Source of the DNA: Corallium rubrum
Lineage: Eukaryota > Cnidaria > Anthozoa > Scleralcyonacea > Coralliidae
Assembly: GCA_964035015.1 (NCBI GenBank)
Contig: OZ036014.1
Coordinates: 5,175,495 to 5,239,494, forward strand
DNA: 64,000 nt
Direction: 5' to 3'
In this document: one piece after another, positions 34,174-46,480 of the stretch
Position numbering within the stretch: the stretch's first letter is position 1
Layout: every line of letters begins with the position of its first letter
The notes under the pieces: model-generated
Database searches by the model: none
What the model saw: the letters and a program-made list of their open reading frames with translations, nothing else
Told to the model about the DNA's origin: nothing
Translations under genes and position numbers: made by a program

Positions 34174-34803
34174 AGGAAGGAAGGAAGGAAGGAAGGAAGG
34201 AAGGAAGGAAGGAAGGAAGGAAGGAAGGAAGGAAGGAAGGAAGGCAGGCAGGCAGGCAGGCAAGCAGGCAAGGAGAGAGGGAAGGAGGGAGGGAGGGAGG
34301 ACGGAGGGAGGGAGGGAGGGAGGGAGGGAGGGAGGGAGGGAGGGACGGAAGGAAGGGAGGGAGGGAGGGAGGAAGGAAGGAAGGAAGGCAGGCAGGCAGG
34401 CAGGCAGGAAGGAAGGAAGGAAGGAAGGAAGGAAGGAAGGAAGGAAGGAAGGAAGGAAGGAAGGAAGGAAGGAAGGAAGGAAGGAAAAAAAGAAGGAAGG
34501 AAGGAAGGAAGGAAGGAAAGAAGGAAGGAAGGAAGAAGGGAGGGAGGGTGGGAAGGAGAGAGAAGGGAGGGAGGGAGGGAGGAAGGAAGGAAGGAAGGAA
34601 GGAAGGAAGGAAGGAAGGAAGGAAGGAAGGAAGGAAGGAGACAAACAAACAAACAAACAAACAAACAAACAAACAAACAAACAAACAAACAAACAAACAA
34701 ACAAACAAACAAACAAACAAACAAACAAACAAACAAACAAACAAACAAACAAACAAACAAACAAACAAACAAACAAACAAACAAACAAACAAACAAACAA
34801 ACA
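34174..34803. repeat. (GGAA)n mosaic and (CAAA)n tract, copy 1
   Basis: Partner of 9618-10245. The CAAA run is longer and the purine part shorter than in copy 2. Confidence 0.95.
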
Positions 34804-34811
34804 ATACTTAC

Positions 34812-35041
34812 GTAATATATACTTCTCATTTATAATCACATTACGCCGTCCAGTTTTCAATTCAAGTATTTCGATGCTCTCTTCCCAAGCATCTGCCCAG
34901 TATAACTTGTCATGGACATGGTCAATTGTCAGTCCGTTGGGCCAGTGAATATCTGTGTTTATAAGCTCAGTTCTGTTACTACCATCCATGAATGCTCGTT
35001 CGATCTTTGCCGAGGTTCCCCAATCCGTCCAATACATATAG
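34812..35041 (-). CDS. Module copy 1, exon e: YWTD beta-propeller 2, middle
   Basis: Two blades (MYWTDW, LYWADA) in about 76 residues. The donor GTAAGT is followed within about ten bases by a long (TTTG)n and (TTCC)n tract on the transcribed strand, so the splice site sits directly against a microsatellite. Confidence 0.8.
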
Positions 35042-35084
35042 CTGAAGGAAAAATAAATATTTTGTCACTACAGTTGAATCTTTT

Positions 35085-35710
35085 TTAACGGACACCTCTC
35101 TTAGGCAGACATCTCTCAAGTGGACACCTCTTTTAAGCAGACACCTCTCTTAAGCAGACACCTCTCTGAAGCAGACACCTCTTTTAAACAGACACTTCTC
35201 TTAAGCAGACACCTCTTTTAAGCAGACATGCACCTCTCTTAAACAGACACCTCTCTTAAGCAGACACCTTTCTTAAGCAGACACCTCTCTTAAGCAGACA
35301 CCTATCTTAAGCAGACACCTTTCTTAAGCAGACACCTCTCTTAAACAGGCACCTCTCTTAAACAGACACCTTTCTTAAGCAGACACCTTTCTTAAGCAGA
35401 CACCTTTCTTAAGCAGACACTTCTCTTAAACACACACCTTTTAAGCAGACACCTCTCTTAAACAGACATCTCTCTTAAAGAGATACTGTACCTCTCTTAA
35501 ACGGACATCTCTCTTAAACAGACACCTTTCTTAAGCAGACATCTCTCTTAAACAAACACTTCTCTTAAACTGACATCTCTCTTAAGCAGGCACCTTTCTT
35601 AAGCAAATACCTCTCTTAAGCAGACATCTCTCTTAAACAGACACATTAGTTAAGCAGACACCTCTCTTAAGCAGACACATCTTTTAAGAAGACACCTCTC
35701 TTAAGCGAAG
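35085..35710. repeat. Minisatellite of CAGACACCTCTCTTAAG units, copy 1
   Basis: Near-identical partner of 10525-11150. Confidence 0.9.
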
Positions 35711-35745
35711 GACTTAAGGCTTCTGCGACTCGTGTAATAACCTAC

Positions 35746-36142
35746 CCTCCGATAGGATCAACAATAATATCTCTCGGTTCATCTAGAGTCGTATTAATCA
35801 GCTCTCGTCTCAATGAGCCATCGAACCTGGACACTTCAATAGTATTGTGTGTCGTACTTGTCCAGTACAGGTTACGACCGGCCAGATCAACCGTCAGACC
35901 ATCAGCAACGCCGACGTTTTCGGTCACGATTTCTTCATAGCCTGATCCATTTCGAAACGCCCTACAGATTATTCTACGAGTGACGTCCGTCCAGTATACT
36001 CTGTCTTCGACTGGATCAAACTCCAGAGCAACTGGTCGGGTAAGGTTTGCAATAAACTTGATAGGAATCGGCTCAACGTTGATTTCATCGGTTTGAAGTT
36101 GGTAAATCTTAGCTGCATCAGCATCCGCAAACATCAAAAATT
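35746..36142 (-). CDS. Module copy 1, exon d: YWTD beta-propeller 2, first part
   Basis: Opens with EFLMFADADAAKIYQL, the typical strand that follows an EGF in LRP-type propellers, then two blades (VYWTDV, LYWTST). The acceptor used here is the AG just upstream of the Glu-Phe codons, which keeps the phase with the preceding EGF exon. Ends in phase 2 (PIGG). Confidence 0.85.
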
Positions 36143-36392
36143 CTAAAATGTTCAGAAACCAATGCAAATATGAGTCTTTTTGTAAAAATAATCAACCCTC
36201 GTCGACTTTCATTTTGGTATGACTTGGAGCAATAGGAGTCGCGTAACAACTCGCATAGTAAACTTTTGTCAATCAACTCTCATCGACTTTCATTTTGGTT
36301 TGATCTGAAGCAACGAGAGTCGCACAACTCTCATACAACATGTCAATCAACTCCAATTCATGATGTTTGCTGTTTAAATGTGGATAACTTAC

Positions 36393-36533
36393 CATCCTGA
36401 AAGGCATCTATGCACGATTTTTCATCTTGGTCCAGTTTCGTCCCAATCTCACACTCACACTTAAAGCCTGCATTTGGCTCCAGTAAACAAAGATGTTGAC
36501 AACCTCCATTATTTGAACCGCATGGGTTGGTCC
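36393..36533 (-). CDS. Module copy 1, exon c: EGF-like domain
   Basis: A single EGF domain of 47 residues with all six cysteines in LRP style (NPCGSNNGGCQHLCL, then FKCECEIG, final C before IDAFQD). Phase 1 at both ends. It links propellers 1 and 2 exactly as EGF domains do in LDL-receptor-related proteins. Confidence 0.85.
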
Positions 36534-36880
36534 CTAAAACGACAAGATATACTCCTTGTTTAGCATCGGCGTTAAATCAAAATTATTCATTGATGATCTG
36601 ACGTTCCGGTTTTCCACCTGGAAACTATACACGTTAAGGTATTAGCAATAGGGGAAAATGTCAAAAATCTCCTTTTTTTAAAAAAATTTTAAAATAGTGC
36701 AACATCTGCTGTTTTACGAAACGATACCGGATAACCCTATTGCTACCTAACAGCACTATACTTTTATTACTTTTTCCTTGTGATGGAACAAATTAGAACA
36801 ATGAGAACGAAATACTGACGTCTTGAGTCAAAGTCCTTTATCGGAATTCAGAACACGTTATTGAGTAATATAAAAGTAGA

Positions 36881-37334
36881 GTGAGATGCTCTAACCATTG
36901 AGTTACTGGAACTCAGATGATTTGAACGTAGATTGAATACGTGTACAACCCACAACCTTCTGATCACCAGTGAGATGCTCTAACCATTGAGCTACTGGAA
37001 CTCAGATGATTTGAACGTAGATTGAATATGTGTACAACCCACAACCTTCTGATCACCAGTGAGATGCTCTAACCATTGAGTTACTGGGACTCAGATGATT
37101 TGGATTGAATATGTGTACAACCCACAACTTTCTGATCGCCAGTGAGATGCTCTAACCATTGCGTTACTGAGACTCACATGATTTGAACGTAGATTGAATA
37201 TGTGTACAACCCACAACCTTCTGATCACCAGTGAGATGCTCCAACCATTGAGTTACTGGAACTCAGATGATTTGAACGTAGCTTCAATATGTGTACAACC
37301 CACAACCTTCTGATCGCCAGTGAGACACTCTAAC
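36881..37334 (-). repeat. tRNA-like 89-bp tandem array, copy 1
   Basis: Partner of 12322-12775 with the same six units and the same single 83-bp unit. Confidence 0.65.
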
Positions 37335-37646
37335 CTAAATATATTAATCACTTGAAGATCTACATGTTTAGTGTTGTGGGCGAAACACATCCACATGCTT
37401 CCTTCAAATGAATTTGGTTTGATAATAAAAAAGATATCTAACCTTCTCCGATAGCTCATTATGCACCTACGACGTCAAAATGCTTAATTTGCATATCAAA
37501 CAAACTAAAATATCTCGAGAACAAAGCAAGGAAACGAAAAGTTGCAAAAGATGTTACTCTATAATTTTAAGTGTTCTTTCAAATAAGACTAACTTAATTT
37601 TCGTTGCATGAAGGCACTTTAATAAATGCATTGAGTTAAAAATAAC

Positions 37647-38056
37647 CTGGTGGCTGTCGCGATGGGTCGACGATGACAACCCCCATAACTCCTTGAATGG
37701 ATCTGGATGTCGGGATCGAAATATTTGCGATGATTTTTGGGATCGTTATATCCAGGGCAAAGATAGCGTTGGCTCTCCAGTCGGACCAGTAGATTGTATT
37801 TCCAATAAGATCCACATCAAACCCATGGGATTTTGAAGCATCTTCAAATATAGTTGTCCTCTGTCCACCATTGTAGTCGATGGAAGTAATGGTATCGTGG
37901 AAGGAATCGATCCAATACACTCGTTTGTTTGTATAATCCAGTGTTATTCCATGTGGCCAAGTGATGTTTGTATTCACCAGAACTACTCGGTCACCTCCAG
38001 ATAGTGTACTGCGTTCTACTGCTGCTTCAAAACCCCAATCCGTCCAGAAAAGATAA
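37647..38056 (-). CDS. Module copy 1, exon b: YWTD beta-propeller 1, second part
   Basis: About 136 residues with three blade motifs (LFWTDW, VYWIDS, IYWSDW), completing propeller 1. It starts in phase 2, ends in phase 1 after PPG, and has a weak donor, GTTATT. It is identical in sequence to copy 2 as far as I compared. Confidence 0.85.
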
Positions 38057-38089
38057 CTTTTATAAAAATAACGGAAGAGGGGAAAACAT

Positions 38090-38435
38090 GTCACATTACA
38101 TCATACCTATCACGTTACATGTCATTACGTCATTTGTTACGTCACACCTGTCACATCCACGTCACACATGTCACATCACGTCATACTTGCCACGTCACAT
38201 CACGTCACACATTACGTCACATTACGTCACACATGCCACATTACGTCACACCTGTCACATCACGTCACACATGTCACATCACATATGTCACATTACGTCA
38301 CACACGTCACATTACGTCACACCTGTCACATCACGTCTCACATAGCACATCACGTCACACTTGTCACGTCACAAAGGTCACATCACATTACGTCATGTCA
38401 CATCACGTCACACAGCACGTCACATTTGTCACGTC
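38090..38435. repeat. (GTCACATTAC)n minisatellite, copy 1
   Basis: Partner of 13530-13900, shorter by a few units. Differs in local variants (ATCACATATG versus GTCACATATG). Confidence 0.85.
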
Positions 38436-38720
38436 AAAAATACAGAATATTATCATTATTATATTGATTATTTTATTATATTTTTCATAAGGTCTTAGTT
38501 CTGTCCCAGGTAATGGGGATTTCTATTTAAGAAGTCTTAACTGTAAGTTCACTTCTAATATTCCTATAGTGTTCCATTACATCGTCATCATAATATGATT
38601 GCGTTGTGTTGTATTGTGTTGTATTGCATTGTATTGTGTTGTATTATATTGTATTGTATCGGGTATATATTATTATTTTATATTTAAAAAGCATATCATA
38701 TATTTCCAATCTAAACCTAC

Positions 38721-39114
38721 CCTGCACTTGGGTCTACTGCCAGTCCTCGTGGATACTCCAAACCAGTATTAACCAAAATCTTTCGATGTTTACCATCGAG
38801 TGTTGCAACCATAATTTTTTCTGATGTGTACGATGTCCAGTAGATAGAACGTCCAACCCAATCGACTGCTACTCCTTCTATCAAGCCAACATCGCTCACA
38901 ATGAGCTCCCTATTCGAGCCATCCATATCCGATCTAGAAATATTCCCATGAACGTACTCACCATAGTAGAGCTTATTGTCGACGCTATCCACATCTAGCG
39001 GTATGACCCTGTGTAGGCCATCAATGACGTCAGTTCGTACATGGGTCGTCAAATCAATTGCACCAACGTCTGTTTGGTTTGAGTACAGTAGATATGGCTT
39101 ATTGGGCAAAGCAT
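38721..39114 (-). CDS. Module copy 1, exon a: YWTD beta-propeller 1, first part
   Basis: Encodes about 131 residues with LDL-receptor class B (YWTD) blades: LYYGEY and IYWTSY mark two blades, with the usual DMDGSNR and LDGKHRK segments between them. It starts in phase 1 and ends in phase 2 (PSAG|), and is continued by the exon at 38056. Compared with copy 2 at 14186-14579, I saw one amino-acid change (LHR versus LHM). Confidence 0.85.
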
Positions 39115-39874
39115 CTGTGGAGAGAAAAAGTGGAAACATTACCATTAAGAGACGTATTTAACCCTTTCACTCACTCGCATTGTTGTTGTGGCACAACTTT
39201 ATATAAAATAACATGTATACTACGCGAGCCCTGATTGGTCAATTGCCGTGTTTGGATCAGAGTATCCAAACATGGAAAATTCCCGCCAAAACGATTTTTT
39301 GAAAATGTCGGACAGTATATCATACTCACTTGTGATTATTTTATAAAAGAAATACCAAATGATTTTTTTCTGTGTTTGGAGACTCTTATCCAAACACTTG
39401 GGAAATTGCTCGACTTTCGGAAAGCTAAAAACACTCGCCTACGGCTCGTGTTTTTTACGCTTTTCTCCAGTCTCTCAATTTCCCGCGTGTTTGGATCAGA
39501 GTATCCAAACACGGAAAAACATTTGGTATTTCTTCAATCTTTTTACTCTGTCTAACGCCAGAGACGATTTAATCGTCATGAAAGCCATACATGAAAAGAT
39601 TAACCGTTTTTGACTTGGAAACGAAAACGGTTTTTTGAGCTAAAAAGATCGGTGCTGACTAGCAATTATTAAGGGCATTTTTTTCTTTATATTCAACCTT
39701 TAATATGAACCAAAGATTAATTATCTTCTTCCTAGGTGGCCATTTTTTCGTCTTTGCTATTTGACCATCTGACCCATGCAGAACATTCGGGCATTGCTAA
39801 AATGTATATTGACTGGTTGAACTGATAATACAGCCGGGTATTCTTATTAGGAGTTTGATGTGAGAAATAGGGAG
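39115..39874. other. Start of intron 1 side, end of the segmental duplication
   Basis: No gene. Contains TTTGGATCAGAGTATCC palindromic repeats (39240-39515) and the right limit of the duplication near 39750. Confidence 0.7.
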
Positions 39875-40565
39875 CAGTGGCGGATACAGGATTTTTGCAA
39901 GGGGGTGACTATAAGGTGCTCAGTTGTTTCTTTCAGAATATTTAACAAGGGCGCGGGGGGGGGGGGGGGGGGAACAGGCAATACTTACTACGTGGGGGCA
40001 GGGTGGCGCCGAAGATGCGACAAACATCCAGGGGGGGGTCCAGGGGCATGGTACCCCGGAAAAATTTTGAATTTTAGAGTCTCTGAAATAGCATTTCCTG
40101 CATTTTGAGGGGGATTGAAAGAGTTTTGAAGGATACAAATTACCAAACAAAATACCCAAATATATTAATGCAGTTGCACCATATGTCGTCATTGTCGTGG
40201 ACTCATGGGGATATGTTTTATACGTTTATGTTCCAAAATTACTATGTATATTCAGATTTCAGATTGAGATTGTATACAATACGTCTATATAATCGTGATT
40301 CTTACTTGTTAAAATTGGGGTTTCAAATTTACAAGATATTAGCGTATCATGATGTCCAATCTTATTTCAAAGGAGAGGCCATAGCTACGGCCTGTATCAA
40401 TAAGCATTGTTATACAATATAATTTATGCACGTTTTACACACGAGTAACTGTTGTGATTTGTATAAACAGCTGCTAGTGTATCGCTGTATAATCCTGTAT
40501 TGGTTGGTCAGGGAAGGGGGGTGACTGGTCACCCAGTCAACCCCCCCCCCCTGTATCCGCCCCTG
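39875..40565. mobile_element. hAT-like non-autonomous element
   Basis: Left end CAGTGGCGGATACAGG and right end CCTGTATCCGCCCCTG are inverted copies and match the ends of the element at 50268-52573. GGGAG flanks both ends (39870-39874, 40566-40570), which is shorter than the usual 8-bp hAT duplication. It includes a G-run (39956-39972) and no coding sequence. Confidence 0.7.
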
Positions 40566-41029
40566 GGGAGACTGCTTGATCGTTTTATTGGTCAAATATG
40601 ACTATTCGGTTGAAAAACGTGGAACACATCCGCCATTTTAGTTTCAATTTGTCACATGCAGGCACATTTAACCAGTTTTCAAAACTGGTTAAACCGGTAT
40701 AGGAATGAGTAATACGAATTACGGTCCTCTAAGAAACGAGTCACAAGTTGGCAGCGTTTTATATTCAGTTTACATGCGAGTTCGTTTGTTCGTTTGTTTG
40801 TTTGTTTGTTCGTTTTGTTTTGTATCTGCGCAGCAGATATATTGCTATCGTGTTGTGTAGTGTGTGCTGTTGTGTAACTCTAACCAATGCGCGACGATTA
40901 CATCAGGGCCAATCAAAGCTCAGAATTTTTTGGTGTCACCTACGAGCTGTCAGTTTGAACGATGGAAACAAGTATTTTTAATCCGATCGTGTTTACAATA
41001 TTTCGTCCGCCATATATCACGAAGTCCTC

Positions 41030-41830
41030 CGAAGCGACAAAGTTTTGGATTAAAATACTACGATTTTCAGGGTTCTATTCTATACGATTTTTTCAAATTC
41101 ACATATCTTGTACATAATTTAACGTTCTATCTAACTGTACGAGTTTCGTGAATTCAGAATTTAACGCTTTATCTAACCGTGCAAGTTTCTCAAATGGCAC
41201 AAACCTACAGACGATTCAGGGATTTACTTTAAATATGACCGCGTTTGACCGTATGTATGTCAAGTGAATAGCGTAATAATGCAATTTGATATTTGCGCTA
41301 ATGTCACTTCAAATAGCCTTTTCTTCGTTGCTATTCTATACCATGTTTCACATATGTTGTACAGAATTTAACGCTCTACCTGTAGAAGTTTCGTGAATGG
41401 CACAAACCTACAGACGATCCAGGGGTATACTTTAAAAACGCGGTATTTGGTGGCTCAACCTAGCCATTAAATTCTATATTTCCGACAAAGTTTTTGACTA
41501 AAACACTATGATTTCTCAGGGTTCTATTCTATACGATTTTTTCTAAGTCACATATGTTATAGAGTATTTAACGCTCTGTCTAACTGTACAAGTTTCGTGA
41601 ATGGCACAAACCTACACACGATTCAGGGATACTTTAAATATGATTGCGTTTGACCCGATAATTGCCAGCTCATCTCAGTTCAAATAGATTTTTCTCCGTT
41701 GCTATTCTACGATTTTTTCCAATTCATATTTGTTATACAGAATTAACGCTCCATCTAGCGGTATAAGTGTCCAAAATGGCACAAACCTACAGACGATTCA
41801 GGAGTATACTTTAGACCCGCGGTGTCCGAC
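41030..41830. repeat. Degenerate tandem repeat of about 200 bp
   Basis: A block containing AATTTAACGCTCTATCTAAC, then GGCACAAACCTACAGACGAT and a TTTAAATATGA stretch recurs four to five times with substitutions and gaps. Non-coding. Confidence 0.65.
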
Positions 41831-41837
41831 CTGCATT

Positions 41838-42438
41838 TCATAAGCTTTCATTTGATGTATATTTTAAGCTTCTGTGTTGTGTGTAACTTTTTAAAATGTC
41901 CAACATGTTCGCACCATATATTGCTCGTCAAGTAATAATAAATGGACTTCTCACAACTGTTGTAGAATTCAGTCGTATATTGTTTTTAAAATACATAACG
42001 CACAACTTTGAAACATATATCAAACAGAAGATACTGTAAAATGCTATTTGCGGTAAAACTTTCAAGTTTCTAGCTTAAGGGGAAGTATTTTAAAAATGGG
42101 AAAACGAACTATTATCTTGTCTGAGTTGTAAACAAAACAAACTTAACAAATACCGTCAGACCAAGATAATAGTACGTTTTCCCATTTTTAAAATACTTCC
42201 CCTTAAGCTAGAAAAAGTTCTACCACAAATAGCATTTTACAGTATCTTCTGTTTGATATATGTTTCAAAGTTGTGCGTTATGTATTTTAAAAACAATATC
42301 CGAAATTCTACAACAGTTGTGAGAAGTCCATTTAATATTACTTGATGAGCAATATATGGTGCGAACATTTTGGACATTTTAAAAAGTTACACACAACACG
42401 GAAGCTCAAAATATACATCAAATGAAAGCTTATGAAAT
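41838..42438. repeat. 600-bp foldback with about 275-bp arms
   Basis: Left arm from 41838 (TAAGCTTTCATTTGATGTAT) and right arm to 42438 are inverted copies with only scattered differences, separated by about 50 bp. No coding potential. Confidence 0.85.
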
Positions 42439-43447
42439 GCCTAACAACATACGTACACGATGTATTTCTACCATATATAGTTTGGACGTTAATAGCCATC
42501 TTCTTCCATAAACAAATATGTTGCTAGCTGTTGCGTGCTTTTTGCTTTTGGTATATGCCGACACTGTTTCGTGTTTGAACATGTTGCCATGGTACGAGTA
42601 TTTTCTCTTTGCCAATAAGAGACCGATTACACATGAGACGAGTTAGCACAGTCAACCTTCGTTTGATTGGTGAAACTAAATTTGAAGACATAATAAACTT
42701 AGTTTCGATGCAAAAGAATTTAAATCACTTCTTGCGGTTGAGGAAATAATTTCGTGGCACAACTTATAGTCGGGGCTCAAACAATTAACCATTTTAATAG
42801 GTGTTTTGTCTTTTGAAGACGTTGTCGCCTTTGGCAGACGTTCGCTTTTAGTCGTTTAAATCCGGTTGGCCTTCTCTCTCTGACTATATAGCTTTCTCTC
42901 TTTGATCGTTGTCCATGTACCGCCATTTTTAAGAGTGTTATATAACTTTTACTCAAACGACTAATTTTACGAGTTGTATGTTATGATCACATTTGGAAAA
43001 TTCTATCGTGTCCATGCATACATGCACTTAAGAATCTAACAGGTTATCAACAAGATGTTGGAACCACAGGTTTGTATAATCCCTTGAAGCAGTTCTATAA
43101 CAATGGTATATTATTTCACGAAGCTGCTTTTTACATCCAATATTTTAAACCAATATTTATTTATTTCATCACAAGACAATATACATATTAAAAATAGATA
43201 TGAAAGAAAATAATAATTTTACAGCGATGGGGAATCTACAGGGAAGCAAAATTTGCTTGTTTGGCGTAGATCTCTTTTATAGAATATAGAACTAGCATAT
43301 ATATATAAAAATTAACAAACTATAGACTTCAGCTTGTTGTCGAAGACTCAACAGGTTTGTTGATCGTTTGAACAAACGTTTAACAAACCTTCGACGAACC
43401 TATACTTGTTTTAAGAAACTTATATAAAGACATATTTTGGGGGGACA
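42439..43447. other. Intron 1 segment left of the CACTA element
   Basis: No gene recognised. 43150-43330 is an inverted relative of 51540-51720 (shared GATGGGGAATCTAC and GATCTC.TTTTATAGAATA stretches). Confidence 0.6.
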
Positions 43448-43450
43448 TAT

Positions 43451-43860
43451 CACAGGACGAAATAAGAAAATTAAGTTACCTTAAATGCCCATTAAAGCTA
43501 ACGTATTGAACCAATTAATGTGCCTTTAAGGTACACTTAAATTTATTAAATACAACTTTAAGTGACATTTAAGTGCTCATTTAAAGCCGATTTATGAACC
43601 ATTTATGGGTACCCTTAAATGCTCATTAATTCTCCGTAATTTTACATTTAGTTAAGCTTTAATTGACTACCTAAATGTAAAGGAAATAGAGATTTAAGTT
43701 CCCTTAAAGCTCATTAAAAACCATTAAATCTTTACAATTACTGATTTATGATACATATAACCCACCTTAAAGGTTCACTAAATCCACTTAAATGTATATT
43801 TAATATATATTTAAGACTTGCGTAAATGTCAAGAAATACAGATATAAGTGAACTTTACTG
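43451..43860. repeat. Left terminal and subterminal repeats of the CACTA element
   Basis: TIR plus at least ten short variants of ACTTAAAT, CATTAAAG and CCTTAAAG in both directions. The likely role, from plant CACTA elements, is binding of an element-encoded protein. Confidence 0.75.
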
Positions 43861-44194
43861 AATGATAAATTCCTAATTATTTGTTTTGGAATACTGTCGT
43901 CATATTATTCTTTTTTTTTTTAAAAAAAAAAAATCTTTTAAATTTCTACTTTACGCGCCGGTGAGATATAGAGATTTCAGTTATTTGGATGCGCAAATGA
44001 AAACTTTCTGTAAATGATCAATACAACAACATTGATTAAAATCACCAGACCAAGTAGTTTTAAATGATATTTATTGAAATTAAAACATTCTACAACACAC
44101 ACTAACATTAATTCCATTGGCATTATATAAAATAAAGGAGAAGGAAATTCGAAAGTTTATGACATTTATGTGAACCCAAGCTGTACTTATAGTA

Positions 44195-44480
44195 GCTTAT
44201 TGCCATGTTACACGAGGCAACTTTCCTTGCAACTTGCAACACAATGGCGTTGTATTGCAAGTTGCAAGAAAGATTTCCTCGTGTGACACCCCATGTTTAC
44301 AACTAGTCTCGCAGCGAAAAATTGCGTTGCCAGTCGCAGAGAAAGTAGAAGCAGCTTCTACTTTTCGCAACGCTACGAGACAAGTTGCAGCGTGTGACAC
44401 CCCCACTGCAACTTGCAATATTTTTTCGACAAAAATTGCGTTGCAAGTTGCAAGGAAAATTGCCTAGTGGGACATGCCTT
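44195..44480. mobile_element. MITE with TTGCAACTTGCAA-rich ends
   Basis: Inverted ends (CGAGGCAACTTTCCTTGCAA at left; its near complement ends at about 44478) are flanked by TTA, which would suit a PIF/Harbinger-type target. Non-coding, nested in the CACTA element. Confidence 0.55.
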
Positions 44481-44671
44481 AGTTATTCAAAGTAATTTTG
44501 AACTACTCTAAACTCACTCGATCGATCGTGCGTTGTACCAGCTGATTATATAAACCTTAGGACACCAAGCTATAGCCGAACAAGTCAACCAACTATAGGT
44601 ATTAATATTTATATTCAAAAGAGAGAAAATAAGTTAAAAATGTGCATATATATATATATATATATAAAAGT

Positions 44672-45013
44672 TTATGCACGAATGAGTGCCCACTCAGGAA
44701 AATCATTTGGTTCTGGACGAGTTGATGGCTGACTAACATTTTCACGGCGTGGGAGAATTCTGCTTTTTGCCCTTTCAGTTAAATGTTTATTATATGCTGA
44801 ATCCAGATCTTTTTTCGCCTTTTTGAAGCGTTCACTTTCCCAGGCAAGGCGCCTTATATTGTATGCCACAACTTTTGAATTTCCGTCACTGTTGGTCTCG
44901 GTGCAACTTTCCTCACTCGACATGGCGTCATCTACTAGAACTTCAGCAACTCTGCCTCGTTTTTTGACACTCCAATTAGCCTTCTCCAATGCAAGAGTTC
45001 TTCTGGTCAGTTT
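44672..45013 (-). CDS. CACTA accessory gene, exon 5 (last)
   Basis: 113 residues and a stop. Begins KLTRRTLALEKANW after a clear AG acceptor, then a basic KKRGRVAEV, an acidic-serine stretch (SSEESCTETNSD) and an Arg-rich C-terminal part ending EWALIRA. With the four upstream exons it makes a protein of about 297 residues. No domain recognised. Confidence 0.75.
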   Translation of the reverse strand, partial: KLTRRTLALEKANWSVKKRGRVAEVLVDDAMSSEESCTETNSDGNSKVVAYNIRRLAWESERFKKAKKDLDSAYNKHLTERAKSRILPRRENVSQPSTRPEPNDFPEWALIRA

Positions 45014-45068
45014 CTGGAAATAATTAAGATATCAAATGGTTAAAAAAGAATCAAAAGAAATGTGAGCA

Positions 45069-45120
<52 letters not shown>

Positions 45121-45301
45121 TGTATCAAAAAAAGGCTGAACCCTTAGAAAACAACCAATTGTAGTAGTTTGAGAGCCCTAAAAGCGCTGCAAAAAAATTA
45201 ACTAAAGATATGTCGTTAATTAACAACAGCTAGCAGCTAACTCTTACCAATAGATAAACAAAAAATACCTACGGGCCTAGTGAATTCCTTCTTTCTATTT
45301 T

Positions 45302-45401
45302 AACCCTTTCACCACCAGACCTTCTCCCTTGACGAGTAAAATCGTATGGCGTTAGCAAGAGTAAAATAGTAATGGGCCACCACGGTGGTGAAAGGGTTAA
45401 T
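45302..45401. mobile_element. Small MITE with TTAACCCTTTCACCACC ends
   Basis: About 100 bp, near-palindromic ends, flanked by TTAA-like sequence, as for Kolobok or piggyBac-type targets. The end motif resembles TTAACCCTTTCA at 14622 and 39160. Confidence 0.55.
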
Positions 45402-45544
45402 TTGTTCCTTTTATTGAAAAATTAAAAGGTGTTCAAGTAATAATTATTTGTGAAAAGGTCCGATAATAATTTCTGATGTGACTTTTTAAGTGAGCATGCT
45501 CAATTACTATATTGAATAAATTATCATCCAAATTCTAAACATAC

Positions 45545-45654
45545 ATCTCTTTTCCGACAGTTCCTTCTACAGTTCTTTTTATGGGCCTGATACTTTCCCT
45601 CAATGGTTTTCTTTTCCTTTTCATACAAAGAGATGAAATATCTTTTCAGCACAG
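45545..45654 (-). CDS. CACTA accessory gene, exon 4
   Basis: 36 residues, phase 1 in and phase 0 out: VLKRYFISLYEKEKKTIEG then a Cys/Arg cluster (KKNCRRNCRKRD). Looks like a DNA-contacting basic segment; inferred only. Confidence 0.7.
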
Positions 45655-46376
45655 CTGTAAAGTAAGAAGAATTTGTCATTAATATTAATCATGGCATTTT
45701 ATAACACTATAAATAAGCAGTTGTAGAAGCATTGTGGTATTATGAAACTGACTTTTATATGTACTGTACATAGCCTCTGTGCACATTTAGAAAACCTGCC
45801 AGAATTTCTGGATGTGCACATGCAGGCTACATTGTATTTTATACGCAGTACTCTTTGCCATTAATTAAATCTTGGTTTTCCTTTCTGGGCAATATAACCT
45901 ATACAGTAGTCCAATACTTTGTTTTAAAACAAAACTTGATTCCCAAATTTCATTGATATTTTGTCACATTAGAAATACTCCTGTTTGAATTAATTGACTA
46001 GCCACTTATATATCAAGGCTATTCACCCATACAAAAATCCAATAGGTCCGAATTCCTATTAGATTTTGATCATCAAATTCATACAGAAAACTATAAGAGC
46101 TCCTATGATACGAATTTGTTCGCATAGGTTAGGAAATTTCTTATTGCACTTCCTAGAAGTATAAGAAATTAATTGCTATTAGATTTTCATATAGAAACTG
46201 TTTATGTTGAACATACAAATCTTGAAATTTCTGTTGGGCAGCTGCAATTACCCACTTACATCCATGGGCAACCATTGGTTTTCCTGTGGCTTTAAATGCA
46301 AAAGGTGACCACTGCCTGGAAAATTTCAAGAGCCAGCTGAGACAGTATAATTATATCACTTTAACACAGTACATAC

Positions 46377-46480
46377 TTTCAATTTGCAACTGAGACCATC
46401 CACCATTCTCCTGCCCTTGATATTGCTGTACTTCTCTAACAACACCCTCAATTATTTCCTTGTTGCTATTAGATAGAACA
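46377..46480 (-). CDS. CACTA accessory gene, exon 3
   Basis: About 34 residues (SNKEIIEGVVREVQQY, WSQLQIE); phases fit exons 2 and 4. Confidence 0.7.

Noticed and set aside
34108-35037. 309-codon frame joining a YWTD exon to a microsatellite
   Set aside because: The exon has a good GTAAGT donor before the repeat; the continuation is chance.
39860-40192. Short frames with poly-Gly or poly-Pro in 39.9-40.2 kb
   Set aside because: They come from the G-run inside a non-autonomous hAT-like element.
39875-40565. A confirmed 8-bp hAT target duplication for the element at 39875
   Set aside because: Only GGGAG (5 bp) matches at the two sides, so the assignment rests on the termini alone.
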